From Novosphingopyxis iocasae (GTDB lineage: Bacteria > Pseudomonadota > Alphaproteobacteria > Sphingomonadales > Sphingomonadaceae), in contig NZ_CP060495.1 in the NCBI RefSeq assembly GCF_014334095.1, positions 2,471,001 through 2,535,000 of the forward strand: a stretch of 64,000 nt of DNA. The letters are read 5' to 3'. This document shows, piece after piece, positions 36,582 to 46,290 of the stretch. The notes beneath the pieces are model-generated. The model ran no database searches. It saw nothing but the letters and a program-made list of their open reading frames with translations, and was not told the origin of the DNA. A program made the translations under genes and the position numbers. The number at the start of each line of letters is the position of its first letter. Position 1 is the first letter of the stretch.

Positions 36582-37270
36582 TGCTGAGCGCAGCCGAATG
36601 GGGCGTGGTGGCGCTGTCGCTCAAGGTCAGCCTGACCGCGATGGCCGCGACGCTGCCGGCCGCCTTCGCGCTGGCCTGGGTTCTCGCCCGCGGGCGATTT
36701 CCGGGCCGTTTCCTGCTCGATGCGCTGGTGCATCTGCCGCTGGTACTGCCGCCGGTGGTGATCGGCTGGTTGCTGCTTATCGCATTCGGAGCGGATGGGC
36801 CGGTGGGCCGCTGGCTGGAAAGCTGGTTCGGCGTCACCGTCATCTTCCGTTGGACGGGCGCGGCCATCGCCGCCGCCGTGATGGCGCTGCCGCTGATGGT
36901 CCGCGCGATTCGCCTCTCGATCGAACAGATCGACCGGCGGCTGGAGGGGGCCGCGCGCACGCTGGGTGCCTCACGCATCCACGCCTTTTTCACGATCAGC
37001 CTGCCGCTGTGCTTTCCAGGCATCTTGGCGGGCACGATCCTCGGTTTCGCCCGCTCGATCGGCGAGTTTGGCGCGACCATCACCTTCGTCTCCAATATTC
37101 CGGGCGAAACGCGCACGCTGCCGCTCGCCATCTATTCGGCGCTGCAGGTGCCCGGCGCGGAGGCGGAGGTACTACGGCTCGCGCTTATCTCGATCGCGCT
37201 GTCGCTCGGCGCTCTGATCGCATCCGAAGCGCTTGCGCGACGCGGACAGCGGAGCGGCCATGTCTTTTGA
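36581..37270 (+). CDS. modB: Molybdate ABC transporter permease ModB
   Basis: A 229-residue inner-membrane permease with about five helices. The cytoplasmic coupling motif EGAARTLGASRIHAFFTISLP is the EAA loop, and RSIGEFGATITFVSNIPGET is typical of ModB. It overlaps modA by one base and modC by 11. Confidence 0.95.
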   Translation: MLSAAEWGVVALSLKVSLTAMAATLPAAFALAWVLARGRFPGRFLLDALVHLPLVLPPVVIGWLLLIAFGADGPVGRWLESWFGVTVIFRWTGAAIAAAVMALPLMVRAIRLSIEQIDRRLEGAARTLGASRIHAFFTISLPLCFPGILAGTILGFARSIGEFGATITFVSNIPGETRTLPLAIYSALQVPGAEAEVLRLALISIALSLGALIASEALARRGQRSGHVF

Positions 37271-37877
37271 CGTTGATGCCACATGCCGGTTCGAAGGCCG
37301 GACCGTGGCCGCGCGCTTCGCCACCGGACCCGGCCTCACCGCACTGTTCGGCCCTTCCGGCGCGGGCAAATCGAGCGTTCTGAACATGGTCGCCGGGTTG
37401 CTGAAGCCGTCGCACGGGAGGATCGTCGTGGCGGGTGAGACCTTGTTCGATGAGGCGACCGATCTGCCGCCCGAGCGCCGGCGCGCCGGATACGTCTTTC
37501 AGGATGCGCGGCTGTTTCCGCATAAGCGCGTGGCGGCCAATCTGCGTTACGGCGAAAAACTCACCGCGGTTCCCGAACGCTGGATCAGTTTCGAGCGGAC
37601 TATTGAATTTCTAGGGATCGAACATCTGCTGGGCCGCTGGCCGCGCAGCCTTTCGGGCGGAGAGGCGCAGCGCGTCGCGATCGGCCGGGCACTGTTGTCC
37701 GCGCCGCGCTTCCTGCTGATGGACGAACCGCTCGCCAGTCTGGACGGCGCGCGCAGGGAGGAGATCATGCGGGTGATCGAGCGCATACGCGACGATCTGA
37801 AACTGCCGGTCCTCTACGTCAGCCATGATCGCAGCGAGGTCGAGCGCCTTGCCGATCATATCATCGAAATGGGTTAG
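37260..37877 (+). CDS. modC: Molybdate ABC transporter ATPase ModC, short form
   Basis: A 205-residue ATPase with Walker A (GPSGAGKSS), Q-loop (YVFQDARLFPH), signature (LSGGEAQRVAIGRAL), Walker B (FLLMDEP) and switch His (YVSHDRSE). E. coli ModC is about 350 residues because of a C-terminal Mop domain; that part is missing here. GGAG stands five bases before ATG 37260. The stop overlaps the convergent nupC stop. Confidence 0.94.
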   Translation: MSFDVDATCRFEGRTVAARFATGPGLTALFGPSGAGKSSVLNMVAGLLKPSHGRIVVAGETLFDEATDLPPERRRAGYVFQDARLFPHKRVAANLRYGEKLTAVPERWISFERTIEFLGIEHLLGRWPRSLSGGEAQRVAIGRALLSAPRFLLMDEPLASLDGARREEIMRVIERIRDDLKLPVLYVSHDRSEVERLADHIIEMG

Positions 37878-39253
37878 CCGAGGCCGAGGAAAAGTCCTGC
37901 CAGCGCCGCGCTCATCAGATTGCTGAGTGATCCGGCGAGCAGCGCCTTGATGCCCAGCCGCGCGATGACAGGTCGCTGGTTCGGCGCAAGGCTGCCGGTC
38001 ACCGCCATCTGGATCGCGATCGAGCTGAAATTGGCAAAGCCGCACAGCGCGAAGGTGACGATGGCGACGGTGGGGGCGGAAAGCCCGCTCTCGTTCCCCA
38101 GGCTGATGAAGGCGACGAATTCGTTCAGCACGATTTTCTCGCCGAACAGCCCGCCGGCGCGGATCGCCTCGTCCCACGGCACGCCGATCAGGAACATGAT
38201 GGGCGAAAAGATATAGCCGATAATACGCTGGAAGGTGAGGTCGGCAATGCCGAACCAGTCGCCGATTCCGCCGAGGATGCCGTTCGCCAGCGCCACGAGT
38301 GCAACGAAGGCAAGCACCATGGCACCCACGGCCACGGCCAGCTTCACACCCGTCTGCGCGCCTTGGCTGGCGGCCATGATGATGTTTTCCGCACGCTCCT
38401 CCTCGATCGGCGCGGCTTCCACTTCGGTGGTGGTGGCGACCGCATCGGGGTGCCCGCGGGGCAGATCGGTGCCGTCGGTCAGCTCCGATTTCTCGCGATG
38501 CGGATCGCGCAGCGTCATCGGCTTGTGGCTGGGCTTCAGCTCGTCCGGCATCATCATCTTGGCCATCAAGATGCCGCCCGGCGCGCTCATAAAGGCGGCG
38601 GCGAGCAGATAGTCGATGCGAATGCCCATGGCGGCGTAAGCAGCGAGGATCGTGCCGGCGACGCCCGCCATGCCGACGCTCATCACCGTGAACAGCTGCT
38701 GCGGACTAAGATTGGCGAGATAGGGGCGGATGACGAGCGGCGATTCGCTCTGCCCGACGAAGATGTTCGCCGCCGCGCACAGGCTTTCCACCTTACTGAT
38801 GCCGGTAACGCGTTCCAGCGCGCCGCCGATCCAGCGGATCACGAACTGCATCACTTTCAGATAATAGAGCACGGAAATCAGCGAGGCGAAGAAGATGATC
38901 ACCGGAAGCGCCGCGATGGCGAAGCTGTTGCCGCCGATTTCCGGCGCGGCGAGCGGGCCGAACAGGAACTGTGTGCCCGCCTCCGCATAGCCCAGCAGGT
39001 TGGAAACGCCGCGCGCCAGGAACTGCAGCACGTCATTGCCCCACGGTACGTACAGCACCAGCGCGGCAAAGCCGGCCTGCAATGCGAATGCGGCGCCCAC
39101 GACGCGCAGACGGATCGCGCGGCGGTTGGACGACAGCGCAAAGGCGATGAGCAGGATCAGCGCGATCCCGCACAGGCTATAGAATATGCGCATCGATTCG
39201 AGGGGCCCCTTCGCCGCTTCGCTCCGTGCGCCGTCTTTGCGGTTTCGTGACAT
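37874..39253 (-). CDS. Concentrative nucleoside transporter, NupC/CNT family
   Basis: Imports nucleosides with a cation. The N-terminal gate region and conserved ISVLYYLKVMQ, FVGQSESPLVIRPYL, MSAPGGILMAK and GFANFSSIAIQ segments identify the CNT family. 459 residues. A hydrophilic insert of about 50 residues (after the KMMMPDE segment, residues about 240-290) separates the transmembrane blocks. The start may be ATG 39253 or ATG 39193 (MRIFYSLCG), the latter preceded by GAAGGGG. Confidence 0.92.
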   Translation of the reverse strand: MSRNRKDGARSEAAKGPLESMRIFYSLCGIALILLIAFALSSNRRAIRLRVVGAAFALQAGFAALVLYVPWGNDVLQFLARGVSNLLGYAEAGTQFLFGPLAAPEIGGNSFAIAALPVIIFFASLISVLYYLKVMQFVIRWIGGALERVTGISKVESLCAAANIFVGQSESPLVIRPYLANLSPQQLFTVMSVGMAGVAGTILAAYAAMGIRIDYLLAAAFMSAPGGILMAKMMMPDELKPSHKPMTLRDPHREKSELTDGTDLPRGHPDAVATTTEVEAAPIEEERAENIIMAASQGAQTGVKLAVAVGAMVLAFVALVALANGILGGIGDWFGIADLTFQRIIGYIFSPIMFLIGVPWDEAIRAGGLFGEKIVLNEFVAFISLGNESGLSAPTVAIVTFALCGFANFSSIAIQMAVTGSLAPNQRPVIARLGIKALLAGSLSNLMSAALAGLFLGLG

Positions 39254-39306
39254 AAACGCAAGGACGCGCTTGCGGGCGCGGCCATTCTGCCGCTAGCAGC
39301 GGCTTC

Positions 39307-39960
39307 ATGGAAACACCCGCCGGTTCGCGGCTGATGCCGCTGTCACTGTTCGTCTTCGCGCTGTTCTACGGCGGCATGACCGTGCTGTCCGGCGTGCTGG
39401 GCAACAAGCAGGTGGCCCTGGGGCCGCTTGCCGTGGAGGCGGGCATCTTCGGCTTTTTGCTGCTGGTCGTCCTGTCCAGCGCGGTGGCCGAACTGCACGG
39501 GCGCAAGGCGGCGAACCGCCTCGTCCTGATCGGCTTTGCGCCGCTCGTCGGATCGATGCTGCTGATCCTGCTCGTCCTCGGCCTCCCGGCTGCGAAGGAT
39601 ATGGACCCGGCGCGGCTGGAAGGCTTTCAGCTGATCCTGGGGCAAAGCCCGCGGCTGATGGTGGCCGGCATTATCGCCTACGGCATCTCGCAATTCCTGA
39701 ACGTCACTATCTTCAGCGCCCTGCGAGGGCGAGAGGGCAGCCGCTTTCTGGCCTTCCGCGGCGCGGTGGGCAGCGCGCTCAGCCAGATCGTGGACACATT
39801 GCTATTCATCACGATCGCTTTCTACGGCGTGTTTCCCATCTGGGAGCTGCTGCTCGGCCAGATGCTGGCCAAGGTGACGTTGTCGATCGTCGTGGTGCCG
39901 TTTCTGATTGTCGGCGCGGTGAAGCTGGGCCGCTGGCTCGATGGAAAGCCTCTTCTATGA
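39307..39960 (+). CDS. Queuosine precursor transporter (QPTR/YhhQ family)
   Basis: A 217-residue, six-helix membrane protein of the YhhQ family, which imports queuosine precursors such as preQ0/preQ1. [17 protein letters not shown] and [18 protein letters not shown] are characteristic. With gluQ at the other end of the window, the organism both obtains queuosine and modifies it further. argB overlaps its stop by four bases. Confidence 0.9.
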   Translation: METPAGSRLMPLSLFVFALFYGGMTVLSGVLGNKQVALGPLAVEAGIFGFLLLVVLSSAVAELHGRKAANRLVLIGFAPLVGSMLLILLVLGLPAAKDMDPARLEGFQLILGQSPRLMVAGIIAYGISQFLNVTIFSALRGREGSRFLAFRGAVGSALSQIVDTLLFITIAFYGVFPIWELLLGQMLAKVTLSIVVVPFLIVGAVKLGRWLDGKPLL

Positions 39961-40862
39961 CGCACGATCGCGCGATGCTGCAAAAGGCCGAAACGCTGGC
40001 CGAGGCGCTGCCCTATTTGCAGGCCTATGCCGGCCGTACCTTCGTGGTGAAATATGGCGGCCACGCGATGGGCGATGCCGATCTGGCGCGCGCCTTTGCC
40101 GAGGATGTGGTGCTGCTGAAGGCGGTCGGCATCAATCCGGTGGTGGTGCATGGCGGCGGCCCTCAGATCGGCGCGATGCTGAAACGCACCGGCGTGGAGA
40201 GCGAGTTCGTCGATGGCTTGCGCGTCACCGATGCCGCGACCGCGGAGATTGCCGAAATGGTGCTGTCCGGCGCGATCAACAAGCAGTTGGTCGGCTGGAT
40301 CAACGCGGCGGGCGGCAAGGCGGTGGGCCTGTCCGGCAAAGACGCAAACCTCGTTACCGCAACCAAGCTGTCCCGCACCACGCGCGATCCCGACAGCAAT
40401 ATCGAACGGGTGGTCGATCTCGGTTTCGTGGGTGAACCTTCGAAGATCGATCGTACCATCGTCGATACACTGACCGGTGCCGGCATGATCCCGGTGATCG
40501 CGCCGATCGGTGCGGGCGAAGACGGCCATAGCTACAATATCAACGCGGACACCATGGCGGGCGCCATCGCCGGCGCGCTGGAGGCGGCGCGATTGTTCCT
40601 TCTGACGGATGTTGCCGGCGTTCTCGATGCGGATAAGCAGTTGCTCACCGATCTAAATCCGTCGCAGATCGGAAAGCTGACCGATCAGGGCGTGATCTCG
40701 GGCGGCATGATTCCGAAGCTCGAAACCTGCGTGCAGGCAGTCGAAGGCGGAGTGGACGCCGCTGTCATCCTGGACGGTCGGGTGCCGCATGCGATGCTGA
40801 TCGAAATGTTCACCCGCCGCGGTGCCGGTACGCTGATCCGGCTAAGCGAGGCGGCGGGCTGA
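39957..40862 (+). CDS. argB: Acetylglutamate kinase
   Basis: Second step of arginine synthesis: phosphorylates N-acetylglutamate. The 301-residue protein has the amino-acid kinase landmarks [21 protein letters not shown] and [11 protein letters not shown], plus an N-terminal extension helix typical of arginine-inhibited hexameric forms. Start overlaps the QPTR gene (ATGA). Confidence 0.97.
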   Translation: MTHDRAMLQKAETLAEALPYLQAYAGRTFVVKYGGHAMGDADLARAFAEDVVLLKAVGINPVVVHGGGPQIGAMLKRTGVESEFVDGLRVTDAATAEIAEMVLSGAINKQLVGWINAAGGKAVGLSGKDANLVTATKLSRTTRDPDSNIERVVDLGFVGEPSKIDRTIVDTLTGAGMIPVIAPIGAGEDGHSYNINADTMAGAIAGALEAARLFLLTDVAGVLDADKQLLTDLNPSQIGKLTDQGVISGGMIPKLETCVQAVEGGVDAAVILDGRVPHAMLIEMFTRRGAGTLIRLSEAAG

Positions 40863-40924
40863 GGGAACATCGTGCGCTGCGCATGGGTTGATGGCGCAAG
40901 CATGTTCTGATGTGGAGTTTTTCC

Positions 40925-41527
40925 GTGCGCGCCATTTTCCTCCTTGCCCCCCTTATGCTCGCAGCGTGCAATTCCGGGACGGTCGAGCAGCCCGCAAAGG
41001 ATGCCTCGGAAACGCCGCAGACGGCGGAGATGCCGACGTCAGCAACCCTGCCCACCCCGCAACCTTCACCGGCAGCGACGCCTCAGCCCGCATCCTCCGC
41101 CGAAGAGGCGAGCAGTCCGGCCGATATGGCGCCCGCTGAGCTGGGACCGGCAGCCGAAAAGGGCGAAAAAGGCGCGCGCAATGTGCTGCTGTTCTGGGGC
41201 ACCGCGCTGGAGCAGAAGCAGTTCGCCAAGGCGTGGGCGCAGTTCGGTGAGGACGGAAAACGCAGCGGCATGAGCCAGCAGCAATATGCCGAGAGCTTCG
41301 CGCCCTATGACACCATCACCGTCGCAATGCCGAACGGCCGGATGGAGGGCGCGGCTGGCAGCCTCTATTACACCGCGCCGACGACCATCACCGGCACACT
41401 GAAATCAGGCGGAAATTACAAGCTGCAAGGACCCGTTATTTTGCGCCGCGTGGACGATGTGCCGGGCGCGACGGCCGAGCAGCTCCGTTGGCATATCTAT
41501 TCGGCAGACCTGAAGCGCGTCGATTGA
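40925..41527 (+). CDS. Lipoprotein of unknown function
   Basis: About 200 residues. The preferred start is GTG 40925, giving a short signal MRAIFLLAPLMLAAC with GGAG seven bases upstream; ATG 40910 would add five residues. After the lipidated Cys comes a Pro/Ala/Ser/Glu-rich, low-complexity tether (about residues 20-75). A compact domain follows with FAKAWAQFGEDGKRSGMSQQQYAESF. No enzyme motif seen. Confidence 0.82.
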   Translation: MRAIFLLAPLMLAACNSGTVEQPAKDASETPQTAEMPTSATLPTPQPSPAATPQPASSAEEASSPADMAPAELGPAAEKGEKGARNVLLFWGTALEQKQFAKAWAQFGEDGKRSGMSQQQYAESFAPYDTITVAMPNGRMEGAAGSLYYTAPTTITGTLKSGGNYKLQGPVILRRVDDVPGATAEQLRWHIYSADLKRVD

Positions 41528-41559
41528 GCCTCCTGCGAACGCGGAGTTTGCGGACGCAG

Positions 41560-41578
41560 CCTTGACGGCGCGTCAAGG
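41560..41578. repeat. Perfect inverted repeat CCTTGACG-GCG-CGTCAAGG
   Basis: Eight-base perfect arms around GCG, in the 125-base gap between the lipoprotein gene and yggT. No T-run follows, so it is not a standard terminator on either strand. It may be a protein-binding site or part of the yggT promoter (it contains TTGACG). Confidence 0.5.
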
Positions 41579-41652
41579 CGTCTTACCTCGCTAAAACAGT
41601 TGATGCCGCCGCGGGCCTCGCCTAGTGGCGGGCGCAATCCAGCGGAGTCGCC

Positions 41653-41961
41653 ATGCTTACCTTCTTGGGAATCCTAATCCAGATCCTCGGGCTGCTTTCC
41701 AGCATCCTGATCACGGTCGTCATCGTTCAGTTCGTCCTCAGCCTGCTGATCGCGTTCAACGTGGTCAGCATGTCCAACCAGTTCGTGTCCGCGATCTATC
41801 AATCGCTGAATATGATCCTCGACCCCGTGCTGCGCCCGATCCGCCGGATCATGCCGGATACGGGCATGATCGACTTCTCGCCGATCGTGCTGATCTTCGG
41901 ACTGCGCGTGCTGATGATCATCCTCGAAGGCATCGCCAGTTCCATTGCCAGCGGAGCTTGA
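41653..41961 (+). CDS. YggT-family membrane protein
   Basis: A 102-residue protein with two YggT-type hydrophobic segments flanking the conserved LDPVLRPIRRIMP motif. YggT proteins are small inner-membrane proteins linked to osmotic or division functions; role here is unproven. GGAG lies five bases before the ATG. folD starts four bases after its stop. Confidence 0.9.
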   Translation: MLTFLGILIQILGLLSSILITVVIVQFVLSLLIAFNVVSMSNQFVSAIYQSLNMILDPVLRPIRRIMPDTGMIDFSPIVLIFGLRVLMIILEGIASSIASGA

Positions 41962-41964
41962 CGC

Positions 41965-42858
41965 ATGACATCCGATCGCCTGATCGACGGCAAGGCTTTT
42001 GCCGCTGACCTGCGCGCGCGCGTGGGCGCGCTCGTGCCCGCGTTTCGGGACCATGCGGGCCGCGCGCCCGGTCTCGCCGTGGTATTGGTGGGGGAAGACC
42101 CGGCCAGCGCCGTCTATGTCCGCTCCAAGGGCAAGGCGACGCGCGAGGCGGGCATGGAAAGCTTCGAGCACCGCCTGAACGACGACGTATCGCAGGAAGA
42201 GCTGATCGGCCTGGTTCAGCGGCTTAACGCGGACGAGACGGTGGACGGTATCCTCGTACAGCTGCCCCTGCCCGATCATATCGATGACAAGGCCGTGATT
42301 GCCGCGATCGATCCGGACAAGGATGTCGACGGCTTCCATGTCGTCAACGCAGGCCGCCTGGCGGTGGGCGAAGATGCGATGGTGCCGTGCACCCCGCTCG
42401 GTTGCCTGATGCTGCTGCGAGACCGGCTGGGCGATCTTTCGGGACTCGATGCCGTGGTCATCGGCCGCTCCAACATCGTCGGCAAGCCAATGGCCCAGCT
42501 GCTGCTGCGCGAAAATTGCACCGTTACCATGGCGCATAGCCGCACGCGCGATCTGGAGGCGGTGGTGCGCCGCGCAGACATCGTCGTCGCCGGCGTGGGC
42601 CGGGCGGAGATGGTGCGCGGGAATTGGCTGAAGCCGGGCGCGACCGTGATCGATGTCGGCATCAACCGCGTACCCGGCAGCGAAGAGGGAAAGACGCGGC
42701 TGGTGGGCGATGTTGCCACCGCCGAGGCGCTGGACCATGTCGGCGCGATCACGCCGGTTCCCGGCGGCGTCGGGCCGATGACGATCGCCTGTCTGCTCCG
42801 CAACACCCTGGTGGCCGCGCACCGCCGCGCCGGCCTGGGCGATCCCGAAGGGCTGTGA
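41965..42858 (+). CDS. folD: Methylenetetrahydrofolate dehydrogenase/cyclohydrolase
   Basis: Bifunctional one-carbon enzyme converting 5,10-methylene-THF to 10-formyl-THF. It has 297 residues. [14 protein letters not shown] holds the catalytic lysine (VxxKxKA type), [11 protein letters not shown] is the folate site and [17 protein letters not shown] with [16 protein letters not shown] are FolD signatures. Its TGA overlaps a GTG start downstream (GTGA). Confidence 0.96.
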   Translation: MTSDRLIDGKAFAADLRARVGALVPAFRDHAGRAPGLAVVLVGEDPASAVYVRSKGKATREAGMESFEHRLNDDVSQEELIGLVQRLNADETVDGILVQLPLPDHIDDKAVIAAIDPDKDVDGFHVVNAGRLAVGEDAMVPCTPLGCLMLLRDRLGDLSGLDAVVIGRSNIVGKPMAQLLLRENCTVTMAHSRTRDLEAVVRRADIVVAGVGRAEMVRGNWLKPGATVIDVGINRVPGSEEGKTRLVGDVATAEALDHVGAITPVPGGVGPMTIACLLRNTLVAAHRRAGLGDPEGL

Positions 42859-43589
42859 AACGCGCGCTGACCCTGATGCTGCTGGCCGGGCTTGCCGCCT
42901 GCGCGAGCGGCCCCGGTTCGCGGCGCGGCGAGCGGGCACCGGACGGCCAGCGCGTGCTGCGCGGCTATGACGGCTCACAGCTCGAACGCACCGCCAGTCC
43001 CAGCGCGCTCGTCGCCGAGCAGATCGCGCTGAGCCAGGCCGCGCGGGAGGACGGGCAGTGGACTGCGCTGCGCGATTTTGCCGCCGCCGACGCGGTCATG
43101 TTCGTGCCGCAGCTGGTGCGGGCGCAGGACTGGCTGAACGGGCGCGCCGATCCGGCAGCGGCCATGCGCTGGCAGCCGCATGAAGTCGTCATGTCCTGCG
43201 ACGGGCGCACCGGCGCCACCACCGGCGCGATGCAGCGTCTGGATGGCAGCTTCGGTTATTATACGACCATCTGGCACCGTCCCTATACGCGCAGCGGTAA
43301 ATGGGGCTGGGTGCTGACCCATGAGGCGACGCTAACCACGCCGCGACCCGAGCCCGATTTCGTGCGCACCCGCATCGGTGATTGCCGCGGCGATGTGCCC
43401 ACTGTGACACAGAATGCCGCGCCGACTGCAAACAGCATCGAAGGCCGGTCGGATGACCGGACGATCGTCTGGCGCGCTATGGTGCAGCCCGATGGCAGCC
43501 GTCAGGTCATCGTCGATCTGTGGCAGGGTTCGGGGTACGAGACGGTGATCGACGACCGCGTCGCCGCGCCGCAGGGGAATGGAGCCTGA
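42855..43589 (+). CDS. Lipoprotein of unknown function
   Basis: A 244-residue protein starting at GTG 42855, coupled to folD. The signal peptide ends in a lipobox (LAAC). The mature part contains two conserved-looking blocks around [21 protein letters not shown] and [19 protein letters not shown], resembling uncharacterised sphingomonad lipoproteins. No known catalytic motif. Confidence 0.83.
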   Translation: MKRALTLMLLAGLAACASGPGSRRGERAPDGQRVLRGYDGSQLERTASPSALVAEQIALSQAAREDGQWTALRDFAAADAVMFVPQLVRAQDWLNGRADPAAAMRWQPHEVVMSCDGRTGATTGAMQRLDGSFGYYTTIWHRPYTRSGKWGWVLTHEATLTTPRPEPDFVRTRIGDCRGDVPTVTQNAAPTANSIEGRSDDRTIVWRAMVQPDGSRQVIVDLWQGSGYETVIDDRVAAPQGNGA

Positions 43590-43590
43590 T

Positions 43591-44211
43591 ATGGTCGAAC
43601 TGTTTGTCTCCGCCTTCATCACCTTTTTCGTGGTGATCGATCCGCCCGGCTGCGCACCGATCTACGCGAGCCTGACCAGCGCCGCGAGCGCGGCGCAGCG
43701 CCGCGCGATGGCGATCCGCGCAATCGTCGTCTCGCTCGCGATCCTGCTGGTCTTCGCCATGTTCGGGGAAAAGCTGCTAGGCGCGCTCGGCATCAGCCTC
43801 GATGCATTTCGCGTCGCGGGCGGCATCATGCTGTTCCTCATCGCACTCGAAATGGTGTTCGAGAAGCGCCAGACACGGCGTGAAGACCGCGCCGAGAAAA
43901 TTCTGGAAACGCCGGAGGTGGAGGACGTCTCGGTCTTCCCGATGGCGCTGCCGATGATCGCCGGGCCGGGCTCGATCGCCACGATCATGCTGCTGATGGC
44001 GCGCTCCAACGGTTTCGAAGAGACCGCGGTCGTCCTTGTCGCGATGACGTCCGTGCTGCTGCTGACGCTTGTCGCTTTGCTGCTGGCGGGACCGTTGATG
44101 CGCATCCTCGGTGCCAAGATCGAGGCGGTGATCACCCGCCTTCTCGGTGTGCTCCTCGCCGCGCTGGCGACGCAGTTCGTGGTGGATGGGCTGAAGGCGA
44201 GCTTCGCCTAA
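43591..44211 (+). CDS. MarC-family integral membrane protein
   Basis: A 206-residue protein with six hydrophobic helices. FFVVIDPPGCAPIY and FPMALPMIAGPGSIATIM are the paired conserved repeats of the MarC/UPF0056 family, whose transported substrate is unknown. ATG 43591 is preferred because GGAG lies six bases upstream; ATG 43579 would overlap the previous gene more. Confidence 0.92.
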   Translation: MVELFVSAFITFFVVIDPPGCAPIYASLTSAASAAQRRAMAIRAIVVSLAILLVFAMFGEKLLGALGISLDAFRVAGGIMLFLIALEMVFEKRQTRREDRAEKILETPEVEDVSVFPMALPMIAGPGSIATIMLLMARSNGFEETAVVLVAMTSVLLLTLVALLLAGPLMRILGAKIEAVITRLLGVLLAALATQFVVDGLKASFA

Positions 44212-44232
44212 ACCGCAGCGGCTTATTCAGGT

Positions 44233-44874
44233 TTATTGCAGCGTCGCGGGATCGGTCGGTCCGTCGCGCGCGCCGAAGAACTGCAGAAGTTGCACGATCA
44301 GGCTGGCGCGCTCTGACAGGCCGCGGGCCTCCAGCAGCGCCTGCTTGGCCGCCGAATCGAACGGCACCACCTGCGCCGCTCCGTTGACGAGCGAATAGTC
44401 GTCCAGACGGCTGATCGATTCCCAATCGACCTGGTAATCCATCGATTCGGCGAAGCGCTTTGCTTCGCCTTCCAGCGAGGCGCGCTCGATGCTGCTGAGC
44501 ACTTCTTCCTCTTCGCTTTCTTCCCACAGCTGCGCCTCGACACGGCGGAAGGGGGTGGGGCTCTCCACCTCCCCGATCAGGGTGAAGCGCTTCAGCCCGC
44601 CCAGCAGGATATCGTAGCGGCCATCATCATGCGCCTCGATCTGCTCGATCCGGCCCAGGCAGCCCACTTCGTAGAGCGGTGCCGGTTCACCCGGTCCGCG
44701 CGGCTGGATCATGCCGATGCGCCGGTCCCGCGCCATCGCATCGCTGATCATCGCGCGGTAGCGATCCTCAAAAATATGCAGCGGCAGGTGCATGCCCGGA
44801 AACAGAAGCGCCCCGGGCAGGGGGAAGATGGCAAAGCGCAGCGTCTCGCCGGAAAGCGGAAGGGCAGGGGCCAT
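44233..44874 (-). CDS. Lon substrate-binding-domain protein
   Basis: A 213-residue protein consisting of the LON N-terminal (PUA-like) domain without ATPase or protease parts. FPLPGALLFPGMHLPLHIFEDRYRAM is the typical opening. ATG 44874 shares a base with the stop of the thioredoxin gene (TGATG). Stand-alone forms of this domain are common in proteobacteria; a substrate-recognition role is inferred. Confidence 0.92.
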   Translation of the reverse strand: MAPALPLSGETLRFAIFPLPGALLFPGMHLPLHIFEDRYRAMISDAMARDRRIGMIQPRGPGEPAPLYEVGCLGRIEQIEAHDDGRYDILLGGLKRFTLIGEVESPTPFRRVEAQLWEESEEEEVLSSIERASLEGEAKRFAESMDYQVDWESISRLDDYSLVNGAAQVVPFDSAAKQALLEARGLSERASLIVQLLQFFGARDGPTDPATLQ

Positions 44875-45797
44875 CAGCTGAACAGGATCTGCGAGAGACG
44901 GCGGCGGGTCTGCGCGGTCCAAGGGTCTTCCAGCCCCACGGTTTCGAACAAGGCAAGCAGCCGGGTGCGCGCGGCACCCTCGTTCCATTCACGATCCACG
45001 CGGATGATGTGGAGCAGGTGATCGGCTGCTGCATCGCGGTTGCCCGCGGCCATTTCCGCATTGGCGAGTTCGAGACGCGCGTCATGATCGTCCGGCGCTG
45101 CCTCCACCTTGGCGCGCAGCGCCTCCAGCTCGGCCGGATCACGCTTTTCCGCGGCAATGGCCAGCGCAGCGCGGGCGCGTTCGATCGCGGGATCGGCCTG
45201 CATCTCATCGGGCAGCTGGGACAACAGGCCCTGCGCCTCATCGGTCCGTTCGGCGGCGGCGAGCGCGCGGATCATGCCGCCGATCGCCTCCACATGCTCG
45301 GGATCCTGCTGCAGGATAGACGCGAAGGTGCCATAGGCCTGCTCGGCCTCGTCCGCCGCGAGCAGGCGCTCTGCTTCCTCAAGAACCGGCGCGAAATCGG
45401 GCTTCGCCGCTTCGGCCCCATCCTCCGCACCGCCCTCGATCGGCAATTGCTCGAGCAACTGGTCGAGCGTCTGCGCAAGCTGCGCCTCGGTGCGAGCATT
45501 GGTGAGGTTTGCGACCGGCTGCCCTTGAAAGATGGCGTAGACGGTGGGGATGGAGCGGACCTGGAATTGCGAGGCAATGAAGTTGTTTGCATCGACATCG
45601 ATCTTCACGAGCTTCACGCCGCGATCCGCATAATCGGCGGCAACCTTTTCCAGAACGGGGCCCAGCTGCTTGCACGGTCCGCACCATTCCGCCCAGAAAT
45701 CGAGGATGACGAGCTTCGTCATCGACGGCTCGACCACATCGTTCCTGAACTGGTCCACGGCCTTCTGTTCTTCGGTGGTCAGCGCGGCGCTCGCCAT
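44874..45797 (-). CDS. Thioredoxin-TPR protein, CnoX/YbbN-like
   Basis: A 307-residue co-chaperone-like protein. An N-terminal thioredoxin domain carries WAEWCGPCK (C39 and C42), so redox activity is possible, unlike E. coli CnoX with SxxC. The remainder is a series of TPR-type helices (about residues 125-300). CnoX proteins protect substrates during chlorine stress and pass them to GroEL or DnaK; this role is inferred by family. It is coupled to the Lon-domain gene, which fits a protein-quality-control pair. Confidence 0.9.
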   Translation of the reverse strand: MASAALTTEEQKAVDQFRNDVVEPSMTKLVILDFWAEWCGPCKQLGPVLEKVAADYADRGVKLVKIDVDANNFIASQFQVRSIPTVYAIFQGQPVANLTNARTEAQLAQTLDQLLEQLPIEGGAEDGAEAAKPDFAPVLEEAERLLAADEAEQAYGTFASILQQDPEHVEAIGGMIRALAAAERTDEAQGLLSQLPDEMQADPAIERARAALAIAAEKRDPAELEALRAKVEAAPDDHDARLELANAEMAAGNRDAAADHLLHIIRVDREWNEGAARTRLLALFETVGLEDPWTAQTRRRLSQILFS

Positions 45798-45979
45798 AAT
45801 CGCTCTTTCCTCTTCAGCTCATTTCCAGGGCACCGGCATGGCGGTGCGTGCTTCCTGCATCATGTGGGAACCGACGGGCGCTTGCCAAGCCCCCGGGGTC
45901 TGAGTGCAACCGATGTTCGATTTCACGGCTAAAGGGCTTGCAGGCTGTCCGAAGCGCTGCTAACAGCCCGCCTCCACCC

Positions 45980-46001
45980 GCCGGAAAGTATCGCTTCCGG
46001 C
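45980..46001. repeat. Hairpin upstream of tRNA-Gly
   Basis: GCCGGAA (45980-45986) and TTCCGGC (45995-46001) form a seven-base perfect stem with an eight-base loop just before the tRNA. No T-tract follows on the plus strand, so terminator function is doubtful. It is the only structure noted in the 211-base gap between the thioredoxin gene and the tRNA. Confidence 0.5.
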
Positions 46002-46008
46002 CGCCAGA

Positions 46009-46083
46009 GCGGGCGTAGCTCAGGGGTAGAGCACAACCTTGCCAAGGTTGGGGTCGAGGGTTCGAATCCCTTCGCCCGCTCCA
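46009..46083 (+). tRNA. tRNA-Gly (GCC anticodon)
   Basis: A full cloverleaf: acceptor stem GCGGGCG (46009-46015) pairs with CGCCCGC (46073-46079), D-loop AGCTCAGGGGTAGAGC, anticodon arm AACCTTGCCAAGGTT with anticodon GCC at 46041-46043, T-arm GAGGGTTCGAATCCCTT, and an encoded CCA (46081-46083). Decodes GGC/GGU glycine codons. Confidence 0.97.
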
Positions 46084-46290
46084 GTTTTTCCGAACATCGT
46101 TGGTACGTGGCGCTTCTGCGTCTACCTTGCTCGTGGCCGCATTCGCCGGGCGACGCGTCTTATAGTGCGCAGTCTCTGTCCGGCGCGCATGGGCGGGATG
46201 GCGAAGCAGGCCTGTAAGGATAACCTTAACGCCCGCGCAACTATGCGGATCGAATTGAAGAATCAGCCCCCGGATTCTCAGGGAGATCCC

